The translations under genes and the position numbers were made by a program. From Burkholderiales bacterium (GTDB lineage: Bacteria > Pseudomonadota > Gammaproteobacteria > Burkholderiales > Burkholderiaceae_D): a stretch of 38,595 nt of DNA. Location of the stretch: positions 1 to 38,595 of the forward strand of contig CANGAW010000028.1 in NCBI GenBank assembly GCA_947451925.1. Direction: 5' to 3'. Below, one piece after another: positions 23,015 to 31,421 of this stretch (positions are counted from its first letter, which is position 1; each line of letters opens with the position of its first letter). Under the pieces are notes generated by a model, which saw only the letters and a list, made by a program, of their open reading frames with translations, had not been told where the DNA came from and did no database searches.

Positions 23015-23506
23015 ATGGAAATCCACAATCTGGGTGAAGCGCAAATTATTGTGTTGCGTTTGTCGCTGGCCTTATTGGTTGGCACCGTGCTTGGCCTCAA
23101 TCGCTGGCTGCATCACAAGGCGGCCGGAATTCGTACGCACTCGCTGGTTGCCATCGGCTCGGCGGTCGCGATTTTGATGGTCTCCAACGGTGACGGAGTG
23201 GAAGAGCTGGCCGCACGCAGCCGTGTTCTGCAGGGGCTGGTTGCCGGTATCGGTTTTCTCGGCGCAGGGGTGATCCTGCATGACGCCACGTCGCAAAAAA
23301 TTCATGGTTTGACGACGGCTGCCAGCATCTGGGCCTGTGCCTTGTTGGGCGCAGTGTTTGGTGCCGGTCAATACTTAATCGGCATCATGGCGCTGGCTGC
23401 GATACTGCTGGTGTTGCTGGTTGGCGGTCGGCTGGAGCGTTCAACCAAAACGCTATTAGGCGTCAAGCGTGAGTCGGAAGTGCCGGCCGACGACAGTGAA
23501 ACTTAA
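23015..23506 (+). CDS. MgtC/SapB family inner-membrane protein
   Basis: The 163-residue product begins with four or five hydrophobic helices carrying the family motifs LALLVGTVLGLNRW, AAGIRTHSLVAIGSA, GLVAGIGFLGAGVILHD and GLTTAASIWACALLGAVFG. It lacks the C-terminal ACT-like domain of virulence MgtC, as is usual for the short SapB-like members. The family is linked to magnesium limitation, acid tolerance and control of the F-type ATPase. ATG 23015 is preferred over the TTG three bases upstream. Only 31 bp separate it from hyi, so co-transcription is possible. Confidence 0.93.
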   Translation: MEIHNLGEAQIIVLRLSLALLVGTVLGLNRWLHHKAAGIRTHSLVAIGSAVAILMVSNGDGVEELAARSRVLQGLVAGIGFLGAGVILHDATSQKIHGLTTAASIWACALLGAVFGAGQYLIGIMALAAILLVLLVGGRLERSTKTLLGVKRESEVPADDSET

Positions 23507-23537
23507 GCTGAAGATCGTTTTTTAAAGGAGAAATTTT

Positions 23538-24323
23538 TTGCCAAAATTTGCTGCCAATCTGACGATGATGTTTACCGAGCATGAATTTTTGCAGCGTTTT
23601 GCCGCCGCAGAAAAAGCGGGTTTCAAAGCCGTCGAATTTTTGTTCCCCTATGATTTTGACGCGGTCGATATTGCTGACTGCTTGCGTCATCATCAGCTGG
23701 AAAATGTCTTGTTCAATTTGCCGCCGGGTGACTGGGCCGCGGGTGAACGGGGCATTGCTGCGTTGCCCGGGCGCGAGGCAGAATTTGCGCAAGGTGTCGA
23801 TCGTGCGCTGGAGTACGCGCTGATATTGGGCACTAAGCGCCTGCACATGATGGCTGGCATTGCACCGGCAGACGTCTCACCTGCGCTTCTTGAAAAAACC
23901 TATCTGCACAATCTGCAATACGCTGCTAAAAAGTTAAGTCAGCATGGCATTACGCTGTTGATTGAACCTATCAATACCCGTGACATGCCCGGCTATTTTC
24001 TTAATTTGCAGGCGCAGGCCCATCGTTTGCGTGAGCAATGTGGCGAGCCGAATGTACAAGTCCAGATGGATTTTTATCACGTGCAAATTGCCGAGGGTGA
24101 TTTGGCCAGCAAGCTAAAAAAATATATACACGCAGTTGGCCATGTACAGATCGCTGGCGTACCAGGCCGTAACGAGCCCGACGATGGTGAAATCAACTAT
24201 CCCTATCTGTTTCGCTTGCTCGATGAGCTTGGCTACGTTGGCTGGGTCGGTTGCGAATACCGTCCTCGCGGAATTACCGAACACGGGCTTGCCTGGTTAC
24301 ACGCAGCCCAATCATCAATTTAA
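23538..24323 (+). CDS. hyi: Hydroxypyruvate isomerase
   Basis: The 261-residue TIM-barrel protein starts at TTG 23538, preceded by AGGAGA at 23526-23531. Family blocks include FAANLTMMFTEHEFLQRFAA, GFKAVEFLFPYDF, metal/active-site residues in LLIEPINTRDMPGYFL, VQMDFYHVQIAEGD, HVQIAGVPGRNEPDDGEINY and GCEYRP. It interconverts hydroxypyruvate and tartronate semialdehyde in the glycerate pathway of glyoxylate use. It is followed 12 bp later by the reductase that consumes tartronate semialdehyde. Glyoxylate carboligase (gcl), which usually precedes hyi, is absent from the window. Confidence 0.94.
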   Translation: MPKFAANLTMMFTEHEFLQRFAAAEKAGFKAVEFLFPYDFDAVDIADCLRHHQLENVLFNLPPGDWAAGERGIAALPGREAEFAQGVDRALEYALILGTKRLHMMAGIAPADVSPALLEKTYLHNLQYAAKKLSQHGITLLIEPINTRDMPGYFLNLQAQAHRLREQCGEPNVQVQMDFYHVQIAEGDLASKLKKYIHAVGHVQIAGVPGRNEPDDGEINYPYLFRLLDELGYVGWVGCEYRPRGITEHGLAWLHAAQSSI

Positions 24324-24335
24324 GGACACAAGCAC

Positions 24336-25229
24336 ATGACAACACAGGCAATGAAACTGGGTTTTATCGGACTGGGCATTATGGGTACGCCAATGGCGCA
24401 GCATTTGCTCAAGGCCGGCCACAGCTTGTTTACGCATACCCGCAGCAAAACACCGGCAAGCCTGGTTGAAGCCGGTGCCACCGTCTGCGCCAGTGCCAGC
24501 GAAGTGGCCAGCGCTGCCGACGTTATTTTTCTGATGCTGCCCGACACGCCCGATGTCGAGTTGGTTTTATTTGGCGCCAATGGTGTGGCCGCTGGCCTGA
24601 GCAAAGGCAAGCTGGTGGTGGACATGAGTTCCATCTCGCCGATTGCAACCAAAGAATTCGCGATCCGCATCAATGCGCTGGCTTGTGACTATGTCGATGC
24701 ACCCGTCTCCGGTGGCGAAGTCGGCGCAAAAAATGCCACGCTGTCTATTATGGTCGGCGCAACGGACGCCGGTTTCGAGCGGGTCAGGCCCTTGCTTGAA
24801 CTGATGGGCAAGAACATCACCCTGGTCGGCGCCAACGGCGACGGCCAGACGGCGAAAGTGGCCAACCAGATTATCGTTGCCCTCAATATCGAAGCGGTGG
24901 CGGAAGCTCTGCTGTTTGCAGCGCGTGCCGGTGCCGATCCGGCCAAGGTGCGGCAAGCCCTGATGGGCGGTTTCGCTTCATCCAAAATCCTTGAAGTGCA
25001 TGGTGAGCGCATGATCAAGCGCACCTTTGATCCGGGATTCAAAATCGAACTGCATCAGAAAGATCTGAATCTGGCCCTGTCCAGTGCGCGCACACTGGGG
25101 GTGTCTTTGCCTAACACGGCCAGCACGCAACAACTATTCAGCTCCTGTGTCGCGCATGGCGGCAAGGGCTGGGATCATTCGGCGCTGGTTCGTGCGCTGG
25201 AAATGATGGCCAATTTTGAGGTGCAATAA
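24336..25229 (+). CDS. glxR: 2-hydroxy-3-oxopropionate (tartronate semialdehyde) reductase
   Basis: The 297-residue beta-hydroxyacid dehydrogenase has the NAD(P) fold GFIGLGIMGTPMAQHLLKAG, the substrate motif VDAPVSGGEVGAKNATLSIM, the catalytic lysine in GDGQTAKVANQ and the C-terminal FDPGFKIELHQKDLNLAL. It reduces tartronate semialdehyde to D-glycerate. With hyi 12 bp upstream this forms a two-gene module that converts hydroxypyruvate to glycerate. Enzymes making the input (gcl) or phosphorylating the output (glycerate kinase) are not adjacent. Family members GarR and GlxR cannot be separated by eye; the hyi context favours GlxR. Confidence 0.93.
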   Translation: MTTQAMKLGFIGLGIMGTPMAQHLLKAGHSLFTHTRSKTPASLVEAGATVCASASEVASAADVIFLMLPDTPDVELVLFGANGVAAGLSKGKLVVDMSSISPIATKEFAIRINALACDYVDAPVSGGEVGAKNATLSIMVGATDAGFERVRPLLELMGKNITLVGANGDGQTAKVANQIIVALNIEAVAEALLFAARAGADPAKVRQALMGGFASSKILEVHGERMIKRTFDPGFKIELHQKDLNLALSSARTLGVSLPNTASTQQLFSSCVAHGGKGWDHSALVRALEMMANFEVQ

Positions 25230-25274
25230 GGGTCAATTTTTTTGCTAGGCAGAGTGAGTTTTTATTTTGAGAAA

Positions 25275-25316
25275 AAAGACACTGGATCCCGGCCTGCGCC
25301 GGGATCCAGTGTCTTT
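25275..25316. repeat. REP-like perfect hairpin
   Basis: A 19-bp perfect stem with a CTGC loop, read outward from AAAGACACTGGATCCCGGC. It shares its outer half with the paired repeat at 18004-18104. It lies 46 bp after glxR and may also end transcription, although the A-rich and T-rich flanks are short. Confidence 0.93.
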
Positions 25317-25360
25317 CTGCTATCAAGAAAATGTAGCAGCGCATTTCCCCCCTGAGCTTG

Positions 25361-25389
25361 ACTCATGTAATGCGGGTGGGTGACGATAT
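25361..25389 (+). promoter_or_regulatory. Weak candidate flagellar sigma-28 promoter before motB
   Basis: GACGATAT (25382-25389) matches 6 of 8 bases of the sigma-28 -10 GCCGATAA. At the correct 11-bp spacing upstream, CTCATGTAA matches 5 of 9 bases of the -35 CTAAAGTTT. It lies 46 bp before the motB start. No sigma-70 pair with normal spacing is present. Confidence 0.3.
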
Positions 25390-25435
25390 ACTGAGTGTTG
25401 TTGTCTAATTTATTTTTAAAAAGCTAACGATTACC

Positions 25436-26437
25436 ATGGCAGACCCCGCAGCACCGATCAACGATCCCGTTCCGCAAGCGAACGAAGCCATTCCTGCGCT
25501 GCCGGTTGATGTAGAGGTGGAAGAGCCGAAAGCCAAGATCATCTTTAAAAAGGTGGTCGAAGAGGGGCATGCGGGTGCGCATGGCGGCGCCTGGAAGATT
25601 GCGCTGGCCGATATGATGACGGCGATGATGGCCTTCTTTTTGCTGATGTGGTTGCTGGGCGCAACGCCCGAAGATCAGCGCAAAGGGGTGGCCGAGTATT
25701 TTCAGCCCTCTGAAGAAAAAGTCTCTAGCAAAGGCGAAACAGCAGGATCGAACGGCATGTTTGGCGGTACTTCCGTGATTGATCCGGAAACCATGCCTGC
25801 TCCCCCGACCCAGACCGCGCTGATGGAAACCATCACGCCGCGCTCCGAAGCCGGGCCTGATGTCGATCAGGGCGCATCCAAACTCGATAAGGCTTACGAC
25901 ATCAAGGATCTGAAAAATCTGACTGAAGAACAAAAACGCCTGATTGCGGCCGAGTCTGAAAAAGAAAAACTCAATAAGCTGGAAAAAGAAGTAACAGAAC
26001 GTCTGGCGCAAAACTCACAGCTGAGTGACTTGAAAAGTCAGGTGAATTTCGTGCGCGAAAAAGAAGGCTTGCGCATCGAAATCATTGATAAGGCCAATTT
26101 TTCCATGTTCGGCAGTGGCACCGCACAAATGCAGGGCCGGGCGCAGGCGCTGATTCGGGAAGTGTCCAAATCAGTGGCCAACATGCCCAACAAACTGGCC
26201 ATCAAAGGTCACACGGACAGCGTACCCTTCACCGATGGCAGCGACCGCAGCAACTGGGAGCTGTCGATTGAACGGGCCGAGGCAACCCGCCGCAGCATGG
26301 AGCAAGGTGGCATGCAGTCTTCACGCTTTGCCCGCATTGAAGGCGTGGCCGACACGGCGCCGTTTAATGCCGGTGATCCTTCCGACCCGCGCAATCGCCG
26401 TATCAGTATTACGGTGCTCTACAACGATCCGGTCTGA
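25436..26437 (+). CDS. motB: Flagellar motor stator protein MotB
   Basis: The 333-residue product has a single N-terminal transmembrane helix (WKIALADMMTAMMAFFLLMWLL). The Asp there is the proton-binding residue of MotB (E. coli D32). A plug/linker of about 150 residues, rich in charged residues, precedes an OmpA-like peptidoglycan-binding domain (KLAIKGHTDSVPFTDGSDRSNWELSIERAEATRR). The cytoplasmic N-terminus is about 50 residues, longer than the ~28 of E. coli, and acidic/proline-rich at the start. MotB pairs with MotA, usually encoded just upstream, but no motA is next to it. Its 3' end overlaps the convergent MFS gene by 19 bp. Confidence 0.93.
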   Translation: MADPAAPINDPVPQANEAIPALPVDVEVEEPKAKIIFKKVVEEGHAGAHGGAWKIALADMMTAMMAFFLLMWLLGATPEDQRKGVAEYFQPSEEKVSSKGETAGSNGMFGGTSVIDPETMPAPPTQTALMETITPRSEAGPDVDQGASKLDKAYDIKDLKNLTEEQKRLIAAESEKEKLNKLEKEVTERLAQNSQLSDLKSQVNFVREKEGLRIEIIDKANFSMFGSGTAQMQGRAQALIREVSKSVANMPNKLAIKGHTDSVPFTDGSDRSNWELSIERAEATRRSMEQGGMQSSRFARIEGVADTAPFNAGDPSDPRNRRISITVLYNDPV

Positions 26438-27687
26438 GCTTCTCGCCCGGTGGCCGGAAAGAGTTTTGCCATCACCAGAAAAATGCCGGCGCCTGCCACT
26501 AGCGTGATGGCGGCCAGATTCAGCGCCCAGACAAATCCCTGTGCATGGTTGGCCGCACGCGACAACAGCATGGCCGCAACAGGCGGTCCTGCAATCTGAC
26601 ACACACCAAAGGCTGCCGAGAGTAAGCCGATGATGCTGGAGGCCGATTGCGGATGCAGGCGTCGTCCCAGCTGCATGACGAAAAAAGTAATCGCCGTAAA
26701 TGGCAATCCCACCAGCACACTACCGAGCGCAAACCCGATTAGCGTGGGCATCCAGTTACTCAACGCGACCCCAAGCGCTTGTATCAGGTAGCAGGCAATC
26801 AGCAGGTAACGCTGGTCCAGCCGTGCCGGTATGCGTGAAGCGATCAGTGCGCCACAGGCTACACCCACGCCAAGGATGGGCCAGAACAAATCCGGCCAGA
26901 CTGAGCCCGGCAAAGCAATGCGCGCAATCACCGGCAGGAAGGTGGCGGTGATGATGTAGCCAAAGCCGGCCAGACCATAGGCGATCGTTAAGCCGGTTTT
27001 TTCAATCAAATTACCCTTAGCTGATGCAGACTGGGTGTGCTTGCTGTTGGCAGCTTGCGCATCAGCGCCGGTAAAAACCGGCCAGACAATCAGCGTCATT
27101 AATGCTGCCAGCGCTGCGAAGGCCAGCCAGCCGTCGCGGGCGGGCAAGCCTAAGATGACCAGGAGGCTGGCTAACAGTCCGCTGGTGGTGATGCCGATGC
27201 CGGGGCCGGCGTAGATGACGCCGCCGGCATTCGCCGCTTCCAGACGTGCCAGTTGCGACAGGCACCAGCTGGAAGTAAAGACGAAGGCAAAGGCGGTGAC
27301 GATCCCGGCCAGAAAGCGCAGCCACGGCCAGGCGGCTGGCCAGTCCAGTGCCATCAATGCTGTGAGCAGGCAAGTCGCTACCAGACCGCTGCGCACCATG
27401 CGCGTACTGACTAAAGGGGGCAAGTGCCAGCGTCGCCAGATTTGCGGCTGCAAGGTGCACAAGACGGCGCCCAGCAAATAGCCCAGATAGTTGGCGCTGG
27501 CCAGCCAGCTTGCCTGTGCCAGATCGATTTGCTGTTCGTGCAGCATCATCGGCATTAACGGTGTAAAGGCAAAGCGGCCAATGCCCATGGCAACAGCCAG
27601 CGACAGCATGCCGGCCACGGCAATCAACAATGGACGTTGTGTGGCGGGCAGGGTGCTTGGTTTTTTTATGGACGCCATTTTTTTCAT
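26419..27687 (-). CDS. MFS transporter, YbfB/YjiJ family
   Basis: The product has twelve hydrophobic segments. It shows the family opening LLIAVAGMLSLAVAMGIGRFAFTPLMPMM, then SWLASANYLGYLLGAVLC, GGVIYAGPGIGITTSGLLAS and a long middle loop rich in Ala/Ser/Lys before helix 7 (KTGLTIAYGLAGFGYIITAT). YbfB/YjiJ proteins are probable exporters; the substrate is unknown. The start is uncertain: MKK at 27687 or MAS at 27678, neither with a clear ribosome-binding site; the open frame goes on to 27720. The 3' end overlaps motB on the other strand. Confidence 0.88.
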   Translation of the reverse strand: MKKMASIKKPSTLPATQRPLLIAVAGMLSLAVAMGIGRFAFTPLMPMMLHEQQIDLAQASWLASANYLGYLLGAVLCTLQPQIWRRWHLPPLVSTRMVRSGLVATCLLTALMALDWPAAWPWLRFLAGIVTAFAFVFTSSWCLSQLARLEAANAGGVIYAGPGIGITTSGLLASLLVILGLPARDGWLAFAALAALMTLIVWPVFTGADAQAANSKHTQSASAKGNLIEKTGLTIAYGLAGFGYIITATFLPVIARIALPGSVWPDLFWPILGVGVACGALIASRIPARLDQRYLLIACYLIQALGVALSNWMPTLIGFALGSVLVGLPFTAITFFVMQLGRRLHPQSASSIIGLLSAAFGVCQIAGPPVAAMLLSRAANHAQGFVWALNLAAITLVAGAGIFLVMAKLFPATGREAQTGSL

Positions 27688-27901
27688 CAGAAGCAGGGAG
27701 CAGGGAAGACGCCAGCGCATCGGTGCGAATGGTGCTGATTGTATGCGTAAACAATGCCTTGCTTTTGCTCAGGTGTTTTGTAAGGCAGGGACTGCTTTTC
27801 AACTCACAGAGTTTGCGCACTCACAACGGCGTGCGGACCTATCGTGCATAAGATTTTGCAGTGGACTGTCGTGTTGATATGAGTCGCATCAGGGGGGCGA
27901 G

Positions 27902-28900
27902 ATGGAACAGCTGCTGCAGGCGCATCAGAAGCCGGAACTGGCAACGCGCCAGACTATTTATCACTATCCACCGGACGCCGGAAATAACGAGCATTACCCC
28001 AGGCCCGATGATGCAGCGGCATTCAAAGCCTGGTTCGAGCAGCAGGGCTATATCGTGATCCGTCGGGCCGTGCCGCAGGCATTGTGCAGCGCAGGTGTGC
28101 AAGCGTTCCGTCGTGAAGTTTTACCGGATCGCCTGGGGTTTTTCGAGCGGCATGCGTCGGGAAAATATGAACGCCATGTGCTGACCGAGTCAGGCTTTAT
28201 GAAATACCCGATCATGAACTTGCAGGATCTGCCGGAAAAGAAATATGCCGGCTTCAGAAGGTCAGGGCTGGATCTGCTGACGCAAGCTGGCATACAGCGC
28301 GCAATCGGTGTCTTATTCGGCGAGCCGGGGCGCGTTGTGCATACGATGTATTTTGATGGCAATCAGACTACCTGGGCCCACCGCGACGGCCACTACATTG
28401 ATTCGCAGCAGTCCGGAAAAATGATCGGCGTCTGGGTGGCAGCGGAAGATATTCATCCGGCAGCAGGGCGATTTTTTATTGTGCCGCGCAGTCATAGAAT
28501 GCCGGTGCCGGGTGAAGAGGGCGATCCGAACAGCACGGCCTATAAGGCACGGATGGCTGACTTTGTTTGCAATGGCCCCTTGCACTGTGTCGCCCCCGTC
28601 TTGCAATGCGGCGATGTGCTGCTCTGGAGTGCATTGACCATTCATGGCAGCTTGCCGACGACCGATATGGCTTTTTCGCGGCGCTCGTTTACGGCGCACT
28701 ATGTGCCAAGGTCACATCAGTTTCAGTGGAATGTGCGCGCTCAGGCTTCAAGGCGGCAAATGTTCGTCAATGGTTTGCAGGTCGTTCAGCATCGTGATGA
28801 CGACACCTTGTTCAAGCGTCTGCGCAATGCAATCCGGTCGGACATGCCCAGAGTGTATGGCTTGGCGCAGGCGTTAAAAAACCGGCGTGCGCCGACTTAA
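27902..28900 (+). CDS. Phytanoyl-CoA dioxygenase (PhyH) family oxygenase
   Basis: The 332-residue product is a predicted Fe(II)/2-oxoglutarate oxygenase. The metal triad is visible: H160 and D162 in WAHRDGHYID and the distal H248 in LTIHGSLP. It is followed by FSRRSFTAHYVPRSH, which supplies the 2-oxoglutarate-binding arginine. GGVWVAAEDIHP-type and FFIVPRSH blocks also fit the family. The substrate is not deducible; bacterial PhyH proteins act in secondary metabolism and on ectoine and phosphonates, none of which is encoded nearby. A purine-rich GGGGGG lies about 10 bp before the ATG. Its stop shares TTAA with the convergent neighbour. Confidence 0.88.
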   Translation: MEQLLQAHQKPELATRQTIYHYPPDAGNNEHYPRPDDAAAFKAWFEQQGYIVIRRAVPQALCSAGVQAFRREVLPDRLGFFERHASGKYERHVLTESGFMKYPIMNLQDLPEKKYAGFRRSGLDLLTQAGIQRAIGVLFGEPGRVVHTMYFDGNQTTWAHRDGHYIDSQQSGKMIGVWVAAEDIHPAAGRFFIVPRSHRMPVPGEEGDPNSTAYKARMADFVCNGPLHCVAPVLQCGDVLLWSALTIHGSLPTTDMAFSRRSFTAHYVPRSHQFQWNVRAQASRRQMFVNGLQVVQHRDDDTLFKRLRNAIRSDMPRVYGLAQALKNRRAPT

Positions 28901-29385
28901 AACGCCCCGCCGTTTTTGCGTTTGCAGTGGCCGGCAACAATTTCCAGTTTTTTGCCGTTTTTCAGATCCAGCCACTGATGAAATGCGCCGTTCCTGCGGT
29001 CCAGCGAAAAGTGCTCACCAAGGATGCTCAAGTCAAAGCGGCTGAACATGGCCGAGCGACTGACTTCCAGTAATGCGTTACTGACCTTCAGAGTGCCTTT
29101 GCGATTGGCCGACATCGCAAATTCCCCCATATACCAGCCGGTATTGCTTTCAAAATCAATTCCTGCTGGCAGCGTTAGTTTATTGATTTCAAAGGGCTGG
29201 TCGAGGCCGTTTACTGGTCTTGATGCTGTCACTTCGCAAATCAATTCCAGCGTGCCGGTGTTGCGATAGCCCTGTTGTGCTGCGCTGTTTGCAAACGGTA
29301 AATTAATCAGGCCGGTGAATTGCGCCAGTGCGATGAGGAGCACGGCGAAGGCTGAGACGGCAGCAATGACGATCGGTTTTTTCAT
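28897..29385 (-). CDS. Small membrane-anchored periplasmic protein, unknown function
   Basis: The 162-residue product has one N-terminal hydrophobic helix (IVIAAVSAFAVLLIALAQFT), probably an uncleaved anchor, followed by a beta-rich domain. Two cysteines (LELICEVTA and VAGHCKRKN) lie near the two ends of the domain. No family was recognised. Its overall plan resembles the secreted protein at 30909-31316 (cysteine near the N-terminus of the domain, a central strand region, and an AGHC/HGYC-type end), but the sequences are not clearly related. Confidence 0.6.
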   Translation of the reverse strand: MKKPIVIAAVSAFAVLLIALAQFTGLINLPFANSAAQQGYRNTGTLELICEVTASRPVNGLDQPFEINKLTLPAGIDFESNTGWYMGEFAMSANRKGTLKVSNALLEVSRSAMFSRFDLSILGEHFSLDRRNGAFHQWLDLKNGKKLEIVAGHCKRKNGGAF

Positions 29386-29506
29386 GGATATTTTTTTAAC
29401 TTTGATTCAGGTAACGCGGCGTGCTGTTGCTAGCGCTGATGCCCCGATCATAACCCCGAGTGTTTGTATTGGCGAATAAGAAATTTATTATCCGGTTTAT
29501 GATGCC

Positions 29507-30883
29507 ATGAATTGTTTAACAAACATTTCCCCCAATCGATTTCAGAGTCGTCTACTCATGAGCCTGCTGCCCGTTGTTAATCCATACATCGTTGCCGATA
29601 CCCCTGAACAGGCGCGGCGTAGGCTCAGAGCCATTCTGGTTGGCTCCGCCGGCAACCTGATCGAATGGTACGACGTGTATGCCTATGCCGCCTTTGCGCT
29701 GTATTTTGCCCCCTCATTTTTTCCGGCCAATGACCCGGTTGCACAACAGTTATCGGCGGCGATTGTCTTTGCAGCTGCCTTCGTGATTCGCCCTTTGGGT
29801 GGTGTGCTGTTTGGCTGGGTCGCCGACCGCTATGGCCGTCGCCGCTCGTTATTGTTTTCTGTCTTGCTGATGTGCTTTGGTTCGCTGTTGATTGCCATCA
29901 GCCCGACTTATGCGCAAGTTGGGGTGTGGGCGACCGGGATATTAATTCTGGCCCGGCTGTTGCAGGGCATCAGTCAGGGTGGGGAATACGGTGCCAGTGC
30001 CACGTATCTGGCCGAGATGGCCCATCCGGCACGTCGCGGTTTTTACTCTGGCGTCTGGTACACGACCTTAATTGGTGGCCAGTTGCTGGCGGTGCTGGTG
30101 CTGCTGGTTTTGCAAAAATGGGTGCTGTCGCCGGTAGACCTGAAGGCCTGGGGCTGGCGCATACCGTTTGCCATTGGTGCATTGCTGTCTGTTTATGCCT
30201 TATGGATGCGGCGCGACATGCATGAAACCGCGCATTACACCGAAGCCGCGCAAAGTGCTGCACCGGTCAGTTCGATCCGGCATCTGCTGCGGCACTGGCG
30301 CGCCTGCCTGCTGGTGGTAGGTATTACCATCGGTGGCACCAGTGCGTTTTATACCTACACCACCTACATGCAGAAATTTTTAAAGTTGTCGGTTGGGCTC
30401 GATGACACGCAGGTCACCATGGTGGTGCTGGGCTATTTGCTGGTGGCTTTGATTTTGCAACCGCTGTACGGCGCCTTGTCCGACCGGATCGGCCGCAAAG
30501 CGATGCTGATCTGGTTTGGTGTCATGGGCGTGCTGTTTACTTACCCGCTGCTGTCGACTTTGTCACAGACCAAAAATCCCTGGCTGGCCTTTGCCCTGAT
30601 CTGCGCAGCATGGCTGATTGTCTCCGGCTACACCTCGATTACCGGCATTATCAAAGCCGAATTATTTCCCACCTCGATTCGTGCTCTCGGTGTCGGCGTG
30701 CCTTATGCACTGACGGTGTCGCTCTTTGGCGGCACCGTTGATTCGGTGGCGCTCAGCTTCAAGCTGGCCGGCCACGAGAGCTGGTTTTACTGGTACGCCA
30801 CTGCCTGTATTTTTATTTCATTGCTGGTCTATCTGACGATGCGTGACACCCTTAGGCATTCGCGCATGGAGCAGCACCATTGA
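29507..30883 (+). CDS. MFS permease, metabolite:H+ symporter family (alpha-ketoglutarate permease-like)
   Basis: The 458-residue product has twelve hydrophobic segments. It has the MHS opening RAILVGSAGNLIEWYDVYAYAAFALYFAPSFFP, the loop 2-3 motif GWVADRYGRRRSLL and the block RLLQGISQGGEYGASATYLAEMA, all typical of KgtP/ShiA/ProP relatives. The second-half repeat GALSDRIGRKAML is also present. It should import an organic acid with protons; 2-oxoglutarate is a guess from the closest known relatives. ATG 29507 gives an N-terminus about 17 residues longer than usual, so ATG 29558 may be the true start; neither has a good ribosome-binding site. Confidence 0.9.
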   Translation: MNCLTNISPNRFQSRLLMSLLPVVNPYIVADTPEQARRRLRAILVGSAGNLIEWYDVYAYAAFALYFAPSFFPANDPVAQQLSAAIVFAAAFVIRPLGGVLFGWVADRYGRRRSLLFSVLLMCFGSLLIAISPTYAQVGVWATGILILARLLQGISQGGEYGASATYLAEMAHPARRGFYSGVWYTTLIGGQLLAVLVLLVLQKWVLSPVDLKAWGWRIPFAIGALLSVYALWMRRDMHETAHYTEAAQSAAPVSSIRHLLRHWRACLLVVGITIGGTSAFYTYTTYMQKFLKLSVGLDDTQVTMVVLGYLLVALILQPLYGALSDRIGRKAMLIWFGVMGVLFTYPLLSTLSQTKNPWLAFALICAAWLIVSGYTSITGIIKAELFPTSIRALGVGVPYALTVSLFGGTVDSVALSFKLAGHESWFYWYATACIFISLLVYLTMRDTLRHSRMEQHH

Positions 30884-30908
30884 GTCAGGCCAGACATAAT
30901 GCACGCAG

Positions 30909-31316
30909 TTACTGGGTGCAGTAACCATGCAATATTTCGGCGGCCAGCAGCACAAAGGGCTTCTTGTTGCCTTTATCTTGCAAGCGGATTTCAAGAAACT
31001 GACTTTGCACGCGTCCTGATGATCTGGTAGACAGTGCCTTATAGGATTGCTGCGCCGAGCCGGCATCAATGACATTGATCTTCCAGTTGGTGTTGTCGAC
31101 GAAACGTCCGGCCATCATGCCTTTTTCGCGCTGTACGATAAATTCGGCGCCAACGGCGGTTTCATAATAATTTTTCTTGCCGGCGAGTGCTTCCAGGTTG
31201 CCGTTGCCAGTAATTTCGGAGACGCCCGTTATCGTGCAATACAGGTCGGCTTCGGCAAATACGGGGGCTGTGTGGGATGCCAGAATGACGAACAATAAAG
31301 CGAAATAGTTACGCAT
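30909..31316 (-). CDS. Small secreted protein, unknown function
   Basis: From ATG 31316 the product is 135 residues with a clear signal peptide (RNYFALLFVILASHTAPVFA-EAD). A mature domain of about 110 residues has cysteines in DLYCTITG and HGYCTQ at its two ends, so a disulphide is likely. An ATG four codons upstream (31328) is possible. No family was recognised. It converges with the MHS permease gene, 25 bp apart, and is divergent from the CYTH-CHAD gene. Confidence 0.6.
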   Translation of the reverse strand: MRNYFALLFVILASHTAPVFAEADLYCTITGVSEITGNGNLEALAGKKNYYETAVGAEFIVQREKGMMAGRFVDNTNWKINVIDAGSAQQSYKALSTRSSGRVQSQFLEIRLQDKGNKKPFVLLAAEILHGYCTQ

Positions 31317-31421
31317 GACGGATTCCATTCAATAGTTACAAAAATTGCCAGATAATGCGTGCATGATAATCGTTTTATTGTGAAAGCTCATCGGTAAGTC
31401 TGATCTGACGCGGGCTGCGCA

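Noticed and set aside
25138..25344. A 68-codon minus-strand frame containing RHWIPAQAGIQ
   Set aside because: This peptide is the usual spurious translation of a REP-like hairpin, here the one at 25275-25316.
25358..25392. TTGACT with TATACT as a sigma-70 promoter for motB
   Set aside because: The two hexamers are 23 bp apart, too far for a normal promoter.
27062..27820. A 252-codon minus-strand frame overlapping the MFS gene in another frame
   Set aside because: Arg/Ala/Gly-rich shadow with no hydrophobic helices; the MFS frame shows a complete transporter.
27890..28900. Ectoine or phosphonate pathway role for the PhyH-like gene
   Set aside because: No ect or phn genes lie nearby, and the conserved residues only support the general oxygenase fold.
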